From Capitulum mitella (taxonomy: Eukaryota; Arthropoda; Thecostraca; Pollicipedomorpha; Pollicipedidae), in NCBI GenBank assembly GCA_030062745.1, contig CP099842.1, positions 24,275,822 through 24,339,821 on the forward strand: 64,000 nucleotides of DNA. The letters are read 5' to 3'. This document shows positions 1 to 10,435 of this stretch, piece after piece. The notes below the pieces were generated by a model that ran no database searches, was not told the origin of the DNA, and saw only the letters and a list, made by a program, of their open reading frames with translations. Positions within the stretch are counted from its first letter, which is position 1; the number at the start of each line of letters is the position of its first letter. Position numbers and translations under genes: made by a program.

Positions 1-1077
1 TTTGGCGCCCTGTAACTTTTTCGGAAAACAAGATATCACAATACTACTTTCAGGGATTAGTGACATTGATAGATGCAACAAATCTGCTATCTCAGATTTT
101 TCGGAATGTTCTGGGTCATTGGCCTAAGGCCAAGCCCATTTTTAAGACGTCGTCGTTGTTTTCGGAAATTGGCGAAATTTTTCATAACATTTTTAGTGTG
201 GAGTGAAGCACACATCTAGTTACTGTCATTGGGCAAAGTATCAATGACTTCCAGCCATTGACCTGAGGTCAGGTCACGAATAACTGTTGCGAGCCAAAAT
301 GTACCACCGTCAAAATTAGCGATGAATTACTCAGAATGGGTAAAAAATGGCAGAACTGGCTTGCGCAGACGTAAGTAATACCAAGGAACCTCAAAAAGTT
401 TCAAAAAATGGCATATTTTGGAAACAGTTTCTCGCGAATAAAGCTCCGCCAGTTTTGTACATTGGTAATTAATGAATTTTTTCCAAAATTTAAGCACGAG
501 AAACCATCACAAGAACCAATGAGAACAATGAAATTCACATGGATAGGCTTATGTCGCGAAACTAAAGGAACGGTAAAATTAGTTCCCGTTAATTTCGTAC
601 TGCGTACGGCTGCGGCGCCCGCCAACAACCGGCGTGAAAATTGCCGTGTCTTTTACTTAACGTTTCGGCATATATATTGAACAAATCTTACAAATTAGAC
701 GTGTATCGGCATGTGCTGGCCTTCACCTGTGCGTTGGTGCCTTTACCTATGCGTTATTAGTCATAGCCCTTGAGATTCAGGCGGTTTCTCGGTCTCATCC
801 AGTTGGCTATGAGAAAACATATATGGGACGTAAATTGCTTACATATTATTTAAAACTAAAAAATGAGACCAGTTTCGAGCTCTACTCGTCACAGGCTTTT
901 CAGCGGTGTGCTTAGTTGTATCGTGCGACCAACCGTTTTTGAGTTGGAGGGGGGCGGCCAATCGCTCCCCCCGCCAGTCGGGCATGATCGTCACCGACCC
1001 ACGGTCGTGCGCGGGTTAACTGTATGGTAGTCGGCCGCTGGGACGGATCCTCAGGACAAAGTTGCATGGCGGCATTG
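1..1077. other. Non-coding DNA, probably TUBGCP2 intron
   Basis: I see no supportable gene. Positions 1-900 are AT-rich with many short T runs and no long reading frame; composition becomes GC-rich after about 900. It lies 5' of a TUBGCP2 exon on the + strand, so it is probably intron, possibly with old transposon sequence. Confidence 0.4.
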
Positions 1078-1340
1078 GGTGTGTGGCAATCGCCGGATGC
1101 CGTTGCCATGTTCACGCCCTGTGTATGGCATTTGCCAGACATCGTTGCCATGATGACCGTGCATGTACGACAGTCGTCGGATATCATTGACATGCTGACG
1201 CGGTCTGTGGCAGGCTCTGGACACAATTGTCATGGCGATGCTGTGTGTGTAGGATTCACCAGACACGGTCGGCGTGATGACGTGTGTATGTCGGCCACAG
1301 GATGCCGTCATGGTGACGCTCTGTGTATGACAGTCGCCAG
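1078..1340 (+). repeat. About 40-bp minisatellite ending at a splice acceptor
   Basis: About seven imperfect units of roughly 40 bp. Each begins near TGTGTATGGCA, contains a TCGCCAG-like block and then GTTGCCATG-like sequence. The last unit ends in GTCGCCAG, directly before the TUBGCP2 coding exon, so the repeat supplies the likely acceptor of that exon. Confidence 0.7.
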
Positions 1341-1491
1341 AGCCCCGGAACGCCGCTGAGAGCAGCACGTTCGAGAGCAGCGTGGCCGAGATGGACAAGG
1401 AGTTCAGCACGGTGCTGCTCACCCTGCTGGACAGCATCTCCGACTTCGGACGGGAGAACTACAATGCCAAGCTGATCAGCATTCTGTACAG
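1341..1491 (+). CDS. TUBGCP2: TUBGCP2 penultimate coding exon
   Basis: Open in the frame that continues into the last exon; donor AG|GTGATG after 1491. The acceptor is either CAG at 1338-1340 or GAG at 1358-1360. Conservation clearly starts by STFESS (1364 on). Confidence 0.85.
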
Positions 1492-1916
1492 GTGATGATC
1501 CGGTTCGGTCCGTTCGGTCTCTGGTGTGCTTCCTCCTGACCGAACACTCCGCTGATTTGGCATTCGCCTCGCCATTGGAAACTTGCCTGCTTTCTTTGCT
1601 ACCCAGGCATATGTGCTTAATACCAGCCATACGGACTTTTTAGCTTTACCCTGAACAAGAAATGTTATCAGAATGTTGAAATTGCAGGTTACAGGCACGT
1701 GTTAAATGAACTTAGGAAACTCTTGAAGGGGAGCCGAGTGGGCCGAGTTACATGCCCTTTGTCACTGGCATGCGGCCTGTTTGGGCATTCCTGAACCCAT
1801 CTGATCGTCACCACTGCCCCAGGCTGGACTTCAATGGCTTCTACACGGAGAGGCTGGAACAGCGAGCCAGCGCCCGCGCCGAGCCGACCCTCTCTGTGCC
1901 GGCCGGCCTGCTGTGA
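1341..1916 (+). CDS. TUBGCP2: Gamma-tubulin complex component 2, C-terminal end (two exons)
   Basis: GCP2 pairs with GCP3 in the gamma-tubulin small complex that nucleates microtubules at centrosomes. Only the last two coding exons lie here: 1341-1491 and 1823-1916, joined in phase 2 (AG|gt ... ag|G gives Arg). The first encodes a helical stretch with FESSVAEMDKEF; the second gives RLDFNGFYTERLE, the signature of the GCP2 C-terminus, followed by a short tail and TGA at 1914-1916. The 5' end of the first exon is uncertain (1341 or 1361), because the sequence before it is minisatellite. The rest of the gene lies left of the window. It converges on the ODF3-like gene. Family recognition rests on the C-terminal motif and alignment from memory. 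Confidence 0.88.
1823..1916 (+). CDS. TUBGCP2: TUBGCP2 last exon
   Basis: Acceptor CTGCCCCAG|G at 1822/1823. It encodes RLDFNGFYTERLE (first Arg shared with the previous exon), then a short Ala/Arg-rich tail ending at TGA 1914-1916. Confidence 0.92.
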
Positions 1917-3662
1917 CGTCACACCACCCGATCTAACGTGACGTCACAGCCCCGACCTGTTACGGCGTCATGCTGCTCGACTCTGCATGTCGCACCACCG
2001 GGCCCGATGTGACGTCACGCCACCCGGCCCTGCGTGATGTTTAACTGCCTGACCGAATGTGGCGTCACGTGCATCTAGCTACGTCACGCATGTTGTAACG
2101 CCACGCATCAGTCCGCTGTGACCTGTGCTGCGGTCGGCAGTGGCATGTGACGAATCACTGTGATGTGAAACATCATTGTGCTGTAGCGGTACAGCCGGGG
2201 CCGATTGTAATACGCAGGCCACCCCGTATGTTTCGTTTCTTGTCTGCGGCACGTGCTCATCATGGTGAAACTGTAGGCAGTTGCTGCCATCTGTGGACTA
2301 ACCGGGGACAGGAACGAACGTTCCGAACACGGCGCCGCTCGGCCTGCATTGTCGCCTGGCTAGCTCGTGACGTCGCCTGTCCGCTGCAGTGGCCCGGCCG
2401 GTACCTCTCACACGGCCCGGCACCGGAAGACAGGAGTGATTGTTTGTACAAAGTAACGGTGAGGGTAGCTCCCTGCGCTTTACGACGACGTGTTCTGACG
2501 GTCAGGTGGAGCGCCTGTTGGTGCGGCTGCGTTGGCGCTCGTCGTGGGATCTCGTACCCCAGCGGTTCGCGCTGAGTTTGTCTCGTCGATGCGACGTGCG
2601 CCGCCCCACCGGGGCGTGCCTCGGCATGAGTGTCGTACTCCTGTTCCAGCGTCCTGTAATGTGTCGGCCGCTGTTCCGCGGCGCGGAACGCGATGGCCAG
2701 TTACCATCGTGCTGCATTTCAGTGTTAACAACCTCTGCGTATTGTTTTCCCCGCGTGCCATGCGGGGATCCGTGGGCTGTGCGCGCATGCAGTGCTTCGC
2801 TCGAAGAGTATGAACTGACATTGGAGTCAGTTTACAGTCGGCATTCGAAATGATGTGCGATTTAAATCACCCTAGTGGACGTTTTAAAAAGCACTGCTGG
2901 TGTACCGTGAACGTTGGTGCCATTTCACCCACCGGCGATTGGGTGTACCAAAACAGCCCACACCATTGTACGATATGACATTGACATGTATTAGCAGAAC
3001 AACGTTAACACCTGATGTCCAGTCTTCTTACACTGGTTTTGGAAGGACGCGGAAAAAGTTACGCTGGGCATTACCAGCTGACAACGTTCATCGTGTCAAC
3101 GCTCAGTCAACTTGGAATCTTTTAACCTGGAAAGGTTCCAAGAAACCGTCTCGAGACAGTTTCTGAGTGGTCTGACCCTACGAACAGACTGGTCGTTTTG
3201 CTCATTGTGAAAAAGTAGAATACGGATATTCATGGCATTAATATCTCTACCTGCTGCTGGCAGACGAATGTTCCTGAACGATTACAGGATTCCGTTCAGC
3301 ATTCGACTTATCCGACCTTCACCGGTATGGCCTGTTGCAGATGGAGGTCCGACAACGAGCCTAGGCGGCCACAACAATGCACAAACATCAGGCTATTGAA
3401 ATAGAAAGCACGTAACTGAGAGAACTTGTGCCCTTACGTGATGTTGCCCTCACGATGACGATGGCGAGGAAAATTTCAAGTCCAGTGGACGATGACCCCT
3501 ACAATATAGGCCATGTCTTCGCAGCGGTATGGACAGTTTGTCGCGGTCCTGTAGCAATATCATTGTCCATAGCTGGTCGCTGGAGAGAAGACCATCAACT
3601 GGCGGCAGCTGAAAGCTGACTTGGTCATCAATAATGCATTCTGGAAGCTGCCTCCGGTCCGA
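1917..3662. other. TUBGCP2 3' UTR and intergenic DNA
   Basis: This lies between two convergent genes. Positions 1920-2110 have several GTGACGTCAC-like palindromic tetrad repeats in a GC-rich stretch. No AATAAA was found close to the TUBGCP2 stop. The open frames (for example 2147-2575) look like chance frames in GC-rich DNA. Confidence 0.5.
1918..2060. repeat. Cluster of TGACGTCA (CRE-like) palindromes
   Basis: TGACGTCA or GTGACGTCAC occurs about four times in 150 bases (near 1914, 1939 and 2009, plus a variant near 2060), spaced irregularly beside CCACC and CCCGG. It could be a degenerate repeat or a CREB/ATF-type cluster; a function is not shown. Confidence 0.4.
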
Positions 3663-3767
3663 TTAGTTCCGCGAGGGGAGGTCTTCATGTGAGGTCGATC
3701 TGAACTTCCCCAGGTATGGCGAGTGTTTCAGGCCGAAGGTGTACTGCGGCGTTCTTCTGCTAATCGC
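3663..3767 (-). CDS. ODF3: ODF3-like last exon
   Basis: Acceptor GGTTTCAG before 3767, phase 0. It encodes AISRRTPQYTFGLKHSPYLG and a short tail to the stop at 3665-3663. The intron to exon 4 happens to lack stops in frame, but it encodes no SHIPPO motif. Confidence 0.87.
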   Translation of the reverse strand, partial: AISRRTPQYTFGLKHSPYLGKFRSTSHEDLPSRN

Positions 3768-6677
3768 CTGAAACCGATTAACAGCCCAGCTGGTACACAT
3801 GGAAAGCCTGGATTCGGATCGAAGCGAGGCTCGTACGCATGGACAATGGCCACCCCGACTACACACGAGTGATCCAATTGCTTCACGTCTGGGCATCCTG
3901 CAGTTTGCACGACCCTGACTCCATCCCTGACTCCTGCAGACAGCAGCACCACGGCCCTTCTCATACCCCTTGACCCCTTCACTGACACCGTCCCTTGGGC
4001 TGTTGGACGCTGACTCCTTCACTGGCCCGCCTGGCATCCTGCAGCATCCTGGCCTTCCGTCCGACCCTCTAATCGCCGGTCTTTTGCACTCTGACACCGT
4101 CACCGACCCTGCACCGACCTTGTCCTGTAGGCTGTAGGCGGCCGGGCCCGGCTTCTGGGTGTGGTCGCTCGGCACGGGCGTGCGGTCGCGCAGCGAGTAG
4201 GCCGGGCTGCGCGGCTGCAGCGCCACCGCCTGGCCGCCGTCGTACTGGCCCGGCGCCGGGAAGCCGGCCCGCTCGTCGGCAGGCTGCCGGCCGCGGCCCT
4301 GGATCGTGAAGCGCGGCGCGTCCCCAAGCAGCTCCCGCACCGTGTACGAGTTGGGCGCTGCCGGCGAGGGCGTCAGCATCGTCCGTCGCGCCGACTATAA
4401 GAACTTCATTATCCAATGACTTAGTCATCAAAACTAGCTCGGTCCTTGAACTCAGACGCGGCTCATTCTGCCTCTGATCAAAATGACAAGTTTGTAAACT
4501 AGAACCCTACTGGATTAACTGGCTTGAAAGGGTTATATTACCCACAAAACAATCCATTCGTATTCCCAGCCCACAGGATAATAATGATGATACGATATAA
4601 ATAAGAACGATACAACAGTTCGAAATACTGTTATCAGTATTTCGATGGTTTTATGGGGCCATATATCGACAGGCCCATGGGCTTCCGAGAAGATTTATGA
4701 GGGCTTTACGATCTCGTTCAGGAGCTCATCCAGCTCTGCGGGCGTCTCGCGGCCCCAACCTGGCGCGCTGCTGGCCCGTTTCGAGTCGAGCCGGTGGCCG
4801 AAGCTGTAGCGGGGCGAGCTGGCCGCCAGCACGTTCGTGTTCACCGAGTACTCCCCCGGCGCCGGAGTCGGCTCCTGGCGGCGGCAGCGGGCGCGGCCGG
4901 CTATACTGCGGGCCGGGGTCACGTCCTTCCCTGCCGAGGACGGGGAGAGGGTCAGCTGAGCCACATCCTTCCCTGCCGAGGACGGGGAAAGGATCAGATG
5001 AGCCACGTCCTTCCCTACCGAGGACGGGGAAAGGGTCAGCTGAGCCACGTCCTTCCCTACCGAGGACGGGGAAAGGGTCAACTGAGTCATGTCCTTCCCT
5101 GCCGGTGACGGGGAGGGTCAGATGAGCCACGTCCTCCCCCCCCCCACAGGTACAGAACGTAGAGGTAGAGGCAGGTACAGAAGGACTCAATGGTTCATTC
5201 CTGGAGAAACTAAAACAGATTTCATCCTGCTAGGAGGTAAAACATAAGCAGAAAAACAGCATACATATTCCGGGCGCAGCTCAACACTTGAAACGAAAAG
5301 CACCGATCGCAGGCTATAAATCGTATGCAACCGTCCAGGATCGCCTGCATCCATTTCCCAAAAACTGGTCGGCGAATGTGAGCCAGGTTGACAGAGCTCG
5401 CCGGAGGTCATGGCCAGCGTCTTTTTCTGGCCGTCGGGCCGTCTGCCCGTCCATCAAACAGTGGACTTTCCCTCTCGTCGACCTCCTCTGCCGTCCCATC
5501 CCCGCCGTCCACCACCCTGGGCCTGAGACGGCCGGCGCCAGCCGCCGGTGCCGGCGGTACCTTTGTTGGTCAGCTGGCGGGTGTTGTACTCGTTGGGCGC
5601 TGGGGTGTGGTTCAGACTGCGCATCTCGTGCCGTCCGGCGATGGTGAACGCTGGGGTCTCGCGGCCTGCGGGGACGCCTGTTAAGCAGATCAGCGCTTCA
5701 GCCGGAGACGTCCGCGGCAAACGAAACAGGCATGTCTGCCGGAGATGTCCACAGCAAACGAAACAGACAGGTCCGCCGGAAACCCGCGACACGCCAGACA
5801 GACCTACTAGGGATATCCGCCGTAAACCAGACAAACTAGTCAACCGTAAACATATATGCGGTTAAGAAAGCGTACATCGAGAGGTTGTCAAACATCAAAA
5901 CTGATTCCTTTATGCAAGATGTCAGCACTTTGTCGGGTCAAAATAAGGAATGAAGAGAGACTATGCTGGTGGCCAAAATAAACTACAGCTGGAGCGTGTC
6001 AGACTTGGCTGCATAGTAGATAAGAAAATATTCAATGCTTCATATGAAGAAAGCAACATTTATCGAATTTTGATGCTTACCAGACAACATGACGCCAACC
6101 CGCCGATATCACATGTGAAAAAAACAATCTTGAATTAGTACCAAGTATACCTAACCGAGCGCTATGGAATAATTTATGACGTTATCAAATTATTTTACGA
6201 TGCTCGTTTAGTCGCATTTAGCGTTCGCTAAACGTTGACTTTCACACAGCAATTCATTTCCGGAGCCGGTGCACAATTATCCCGGAGAGCGATTAGCATT
6301 TGCGGACGACGAATCAGCCGGCGCGATACACTTACAAAACTTGCTCTACTGTGCAGAATGGCCGAAGCATTTCCTTGAGGCTTGAGACCTTCATGATCTA
6401 AGGAAAAACATCAGTTGGACAACCTGCCCCTAAGTGATCTGTTTGCTACGCCCAAGGCGAAGAGGGGTCTCAGTCCCACGCGACTTGTTTTCATACCGAG
6501 GGAGGAGGGCGGAAGGATGGGTCTCTCCCTCTCCTGTCAGAGAGGCTGGTGGGTCCTCTGTGACCTGCTGGCCATACCTATAGTGGAGGGCAGGTTGGCG
6601 CTGCCAGGTCCGGGCGTCCTAAACTCGGCAGCTATCGGAGCTCTCGGTCTGGTCGGCGTCCACGTGCCGCGGACCAT
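3663..6677 (-). CDS. ODF3: ODF3/CIMAP1-like SHIPPO-repeat protein
   Basis: Family members are microtubule-associated proteins of sperm flagella and cilia, built from Pro-Gly-rich SHIPPO (STPGPxxY) repeats. Five exons on the - strand: 6677-6578, 5665-5561, 4930-4710, 4394-4119 and 3767-3663, with junction phases 1, 1, 0, 0 all matching. The N-terminus MVRGTWTPTRPRAPIAA then TPGPG matches the ODF3 start. Repeats follow as TPAPNEY, TPAPGEY, TMLTPSP, FPAPGQY and KPGPAAY, each with a PAFTIAGR/PRYSFGH-type partner. The C-terminus has YTFGLKHSPYLG as in ODF3. The 4710 donor (ATC|GTAAAG) is the weakest junction; without it that exon would run to TAA at 4695. A small exon could be missing between exons 1 and 2. 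Exon 3 begins inside a 42-bp minisatellite (see findings). Expression in male germ line or ciliated cells is inferred from the family. Confidence 0.85.
4119..4394 (-). CDS. ODF3: ODF3-like exon 4
   Basis: Acceptor TTCTTATAG before 4394, donor AAG|GTCGGT after 4119, both phase 0. It encodes RRTMLTPSP, DAPRFTIQGR, FPAPGQY, SPAYSLRDR and KPGPAAYSLQDK. The order matches the middle and late part of ODF3. Confidence 0.87.
4710..4930 (-). CDS. ODF3: ODF3-like exon 3
   Basis: Proximal acceptor CTCGGCAG just before 4930, phase 1. It encodes GKDVTPARSIAGRARC, EPTPAPGEY, PRYSFGHRLDSK and an acidic tail. The proposed donor is ATC|GTAAAG at 4710/4709; reading on instead meets TAA at 4697-4695. Upstream copies of the acceptor lie in the same open frame. 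Confidence 0.75.
4920..5129 (-). repeat. 42-bp minisatellite carrying splice acceptors
   Basis: Five near-identical units start near 4920, 4962, 5004, 5046 and 5088. On the - strand each carries a pyrimidine-rich run and CTCGGCAG, CTCGGTAG or ACCGGCAG followed by GGAAGGAC. The unit is 14 codons and stays open in the exon 3 frame, encoding repeats like LTLSPSSVGKDVAQ. Confidence 0.93.
5561..5665 (-). CDS. ODF3: ODF3-like exon 2
   Basis: Acceptor TCCCCGCAG before 5665, donor AAAG|GTACC after 5561; phase 1 in and out. It encodes ETPAFTIAGRHEMRS and then HTPAPNEY, one complete SHIPPO unit. Confidence 0.87.
5698..5845. repeat. About 38-44-bp degenerate tandem repeat
   Basis: Four units beginning GCCGGAGACGTCC, GCCGGAGATGTCC, GCCGGAAACCC and GCCGTAAACC, each followed by AAACGAAACAGACA-like sequence. 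It lies in ODF3-like intron 1, upstream of exon 2. Confidence 0.7.
6578..6677 (-). CDS. ODF3: ODF3-like exon 1
   Basis: It starts at ATG (complement of 6675-6677) and encodes 33 residues beginning MVRGTWTPTRPR and containing FRTPGPGS. It ends in phase 1 at a G|GTATGG donor. Confidence 0.85.
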
Positions 6678-7026
6678 GGCTTACACCTGAGAAGAACGAG
6701 TGTTGCCTCAAATATCATGCTGCTATGGAGAATGCAGCGTACACGGCCTTTCATCCTGACATCTCGACTTTCGAGACACTTATTAAATTACTGCATGACA
6801 GTGCCATATCCGGGTCCCAAGGGAACTGAATACGTTTTGACAGAGGAAAAAGGGAAGCTTCATCCGTTTACGTTGTTAGTCATACAGACGGGGCTCTATG
6901 ATCTGTGATACGACCGCCCGGTTACAGAACATGAACTCTGGTCTCACTGCTAGAGTCATCAGATGATGCCACAGAGCCTGGCAACCCAGTGTGCAGCTCT
7001 GCTTCTGAGCCGAGGGCGCAGCTGGG

Positions 7027-7440
7027 TCCTCCCAGCGCAGTGTCCGCCTCGGAGCTCAAACGAGCCTTCCTAACAGAAAGAACGCCTCAGAGCTCAGACA
7101 AACCCTCCTGACATACCGTCCGCCTCTCAGTGCGGCCGAGATCTGAGGCGGACCTCCTTTTGACACAGAGTCCGTCTCAGAGCTCGGACAAATTTTCCTG
7201 ACACACTGTCCGCCTCGGAGCTCGGACGAGCCTTGCTGACACACTGTCCGCCCCAGCGCTCAGACGAGCCTCCCTGACACACCGTCCGCCCCAGCGCTCA
7301 GACGAGCCTCCCTGACACACCGTCCGCCCCAGAGCCCAGACGAGCCTCCCTGACACACCGTCCCCCTCAGAGCTCAGACCAGCCTTCCTGACACAGTGTC
7401 CAGTATAGAGCGCAGCCGAACCCTCCTGACAAAAGGTTTG
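7027..7440. repeat. About 38-bp minisatellite
   Basis: About ten units of the form CTGACACACCGTCCGCCCCA then GCGCTCAGACGAGCCTCC. Adjacent copies near 7250-7350 are almost identical. Decayed copies (TTGACACACTGTACG, TTGACACAACGTCC) continue to about 7570. Confidence 0.92.
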
Positions 7441-8962
7441 CCTCGGAGCGCGGGATTTTTTTCAGTACGCCAACAGGCCAAGCCCTCTTGACACACTGTA
7501 CGTCTCAGAACATAACTTGTTTTTTTTTTTAGTGTGACAGCAATGCTGAGTCCTCTTGACACAACGTCCACCCCACTGACCGCTGCCTGCAAGTCGGGCA
7601 GGCCCCTCCTTACCATGACTCACTGCGCTCACCGCCTCACAGCGCGCCCCGAGGCGGGAAGGACTGGACTGGCATAAGGAGGAGGTAGAGGACCTCAAGC
7701 CTTCCCGCTCGCTGCTTTGCAGCTAACAGCCTGCTGCCACGTTCGCGGGGTGGGGACGACAGGGATCGATGGCAAGCATACCGGCACGGCGGCACCGACG
7801 GTCGCGCCGGCCGCGGCGCGTGGTCGATGTCCGAAGCTCGCGACGTATCGGAACGTCGCCGGAGCCGCCGGCGGGCTTCCTGGTGTGGTCGAGCCCACTG
7901 ACCGCTGTCAGAGGCCGGACGGACGCAGCACAGACCAGCTGAAAACAGCAGAAAGACCGACCGAGTGATACAGACCAGTTGTCAGCAGCGGCACAGCCAG
8001 AGTCGGACAGGCCAATTGTCAGCCGCAGGACGGCCTGGACAGACCCCAGTTGTCAGCATGAGGACGGGTACCAACAAACCCACTGAGAGCAGCGGGACAG
8101 ATGCAGCATCACAGAGCCTTTCACTCCTGGAACGTAACTGGTCGTTAAAGGCTGACTCTGAAGCCTTCACTATATCTGAAAGAGAAAACGAATTTGAGCA
8201 ATGGGTTGTAAGGGCAGCCGTCTGTTCATCACGATTTTAGCAGACCGCTAATTACGAACAATCTCTGCTCAGAGCGGTGCCGTGGAGGTCGCCTTTTCCC
8301 TGACCTCAGCCCGAGGCAAATCATCAAAGGTCGGACGGTGGTGGGAGCTGAGCGATTTGCTATACTACGCTTGGCATAATGAACTGATATGATCGCTGAC
8401 GAAATGCAATGCATGCGTGTAATTATCGATCTCAAAAATTGTAATATCTTGAAAAAGTTGCATTCTAGATCTTCTTGATGTGCATTCCATGTTGAGTAGA
8501 AGCGTGGAAGAAACACAGTGGAAGAATTCGTTCTAATTTTGGGGCTCACTAAAAAACAGTGCGCGCGCTTATCGCTTTCACCATCCGTCGATGAAATCAA
8601 AACCAAATGTAGTGATGATCAAGACAAATCTCTCCCTATCATTTAGAATGCGAACAGGATGTACAAATCTGGCCGTGATCGCTCCAAAAATGATTCGTCG
8701 ATCGCTCTATTCCTCGCATCATTTTAGGCGTTTACTGATCATGCAATGATTACCTTACTTCAAAACCAGTTAATTCCGCACTCAAGCCCTAACAGCAATA
8801 CTTACGGTGCGACTCTGCCTCCGCCAAGCTCTCGGATACCACAGAAGCAGGCCAGGCTCGCTGCGGCGTCGACAAAATCGAGTCACCCGCCGTCGGCGGG
8901 GAACGGCCGCGCCTCAGCCGTGCGCCCCGCACCGAGTCTGGCCGCCGACTGCCGCTGCCGGC

Positions 8963-9435
8963 CGCTCCACACCGACCCATCGCTGTACGGCCGCTCCACA
9001 CCGAACCACCGCTGTACGACCGCTCAACACAGCACCACCTCTGTACAGCCGCTCCACACCGACCCACGGCTGTACGACCGCTACACACCGCATCTGTACA
9101 ACCACACATCCCTACACACACGCTACACACCCCTGTACAGCCGCTCCACACAGCACCACCCCTGTACAGCCGCTACACACCGACCCTCCCCTGCACAGCC
9201 GCTTCACACCGACCCACTCCTGTATAGCCGCTCCCCACCGACCCACCCCTGTACAGCTGCTCCATATTGACCCACCCCTGCGCCGTCACCAGCCACCCCA
9301 CTCTAACCCACCCTTGTATCGTCATTAGCCATTTTACACCGACCCACCCCTGTACATTCGCTCCACACTGACCCACCTCTGTCCAGACGCTCCATATCGA
9401 CCCACTCCTGCTACCTGAACAGCCGCTCCACACCC
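8963..9435. repeat. About 29-bp minisatellite
   Basis: About sixteen units of CCGCTCCACACCGACCCA then CCCCTGTACAG, with substitutions increasing to the right. The apparent Thr/Pro/His-rich open frames across it are repeat translations. Confidence 0.93.
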
Positions 9436-10224
9436 GTCATATCCGGATGTGCGTTCGCCTCGTCAGTAAGACCCGGCGGCGGCGGTGTTTGGTGCAGGGT
9501 GAACGGCCCGTCCTATTGAAGGCCGCAATCGATTTAGTTTGGCTCGGTCGGCGGAGGAAAATAGCTGTGCATTCATGACTGAATGGACTGAACGGACTGA
9601 ATGGAAGTAAATCGGGTGGTCTTAGATCCGAGTATTGGATGTGTCGAGTCCAGAGAACATTTGCTTGGTTTACTGCTTTGAAGAACATGTTGGAGACTGA
9701 AAGCGCTGATACAGTACAAAACTTCCGAACTGTCAAAGGCGTCTGCTAAGCTCGTTTCCAGCCGGTTCAAAAAAGCAAGCAAAAAGAAACAAAAAACGGG
9801 TGAACGCCTCCTGTCTAACAACGGCGATCTTTGGAGATCTTTCGCCGGTGTATTTCAACGGCATTTGAATCAGGGATGGACATTCTTCAGTGGCACGTAA
9901 TTTTTGGTTGCCTCGGGAGCCGGCAGCTGAACCTCAACCTCAGCCTGCTGCTGTTTAAGGCGTTTATTTGGAAACAATCTAAATCTGGTGGCTCACTGTC
10001 GGTGCAACACTTCAGTGCGTCTGGAAAAATCACGACTGAGGTCCGGTGGCATGCAGCCATTGAAACCGGGAAGCAGGAATTATTTGTTGATGTATGGCGT
10101 GCACCGATATGCACCGCATTGAATGTAAGAAAATTCTGTTTTTGACCCACCGTGAAAGGCGTACACCCACTCTCCTGTGTTGCGGCTGGCCTGGCCCGCT
10201 CACCGACCGACCCAGCGGCCGGCC

Positions 10225-10435
10225 ACTGAGGTGTGTCGCATTTGTGTAACGGTAAGACGAACTGTGTGATCGCAAAGGGTGTGGTGTGTGCGTCATGTGG
10301 TGTGTATGTCATTGACAGACGAATTGCGTGATCGCGACATATGTGGTGTGTACGAGTATGTCGTTGACAGTAAGGCGGATTGCGTGATCGCGGCATACGC
10401 ATGTGGGTAGTGTGTATGTGACTGTGCGCAAATGT
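10225..10435. repeat. About 60-70-bp degenerate tandem repeat
   Basis: Three copies of a unit with GACGAATTGCGTGATCGC followed by TGTGGTGTGTATG and a CATTGACAG-like end. Confidence 0.75.

Noticed and set aside
3768..4118. ODF3-like exons 4 and 5 read as one uninterrupted frame
   Set aside because: The interval has good splice sites in phase at both ends and its translation lacks SHIPPO motifs, unlike both sides. Intron retention cannot be fully excluded.
7027..7440. CRISPR-like array of regular repeats
   Set aside because: Repeats are contiguous, without unique spacers, and the DNA is clearly eukaryotic; it is a minisatellite.
8746..9328. Thr/Pro/His-rich frames over the 29-bp minisatellite
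   Set aside because: All three + frames and several - frames are open, as expected of a repeat without stops; no start or splice evidence.
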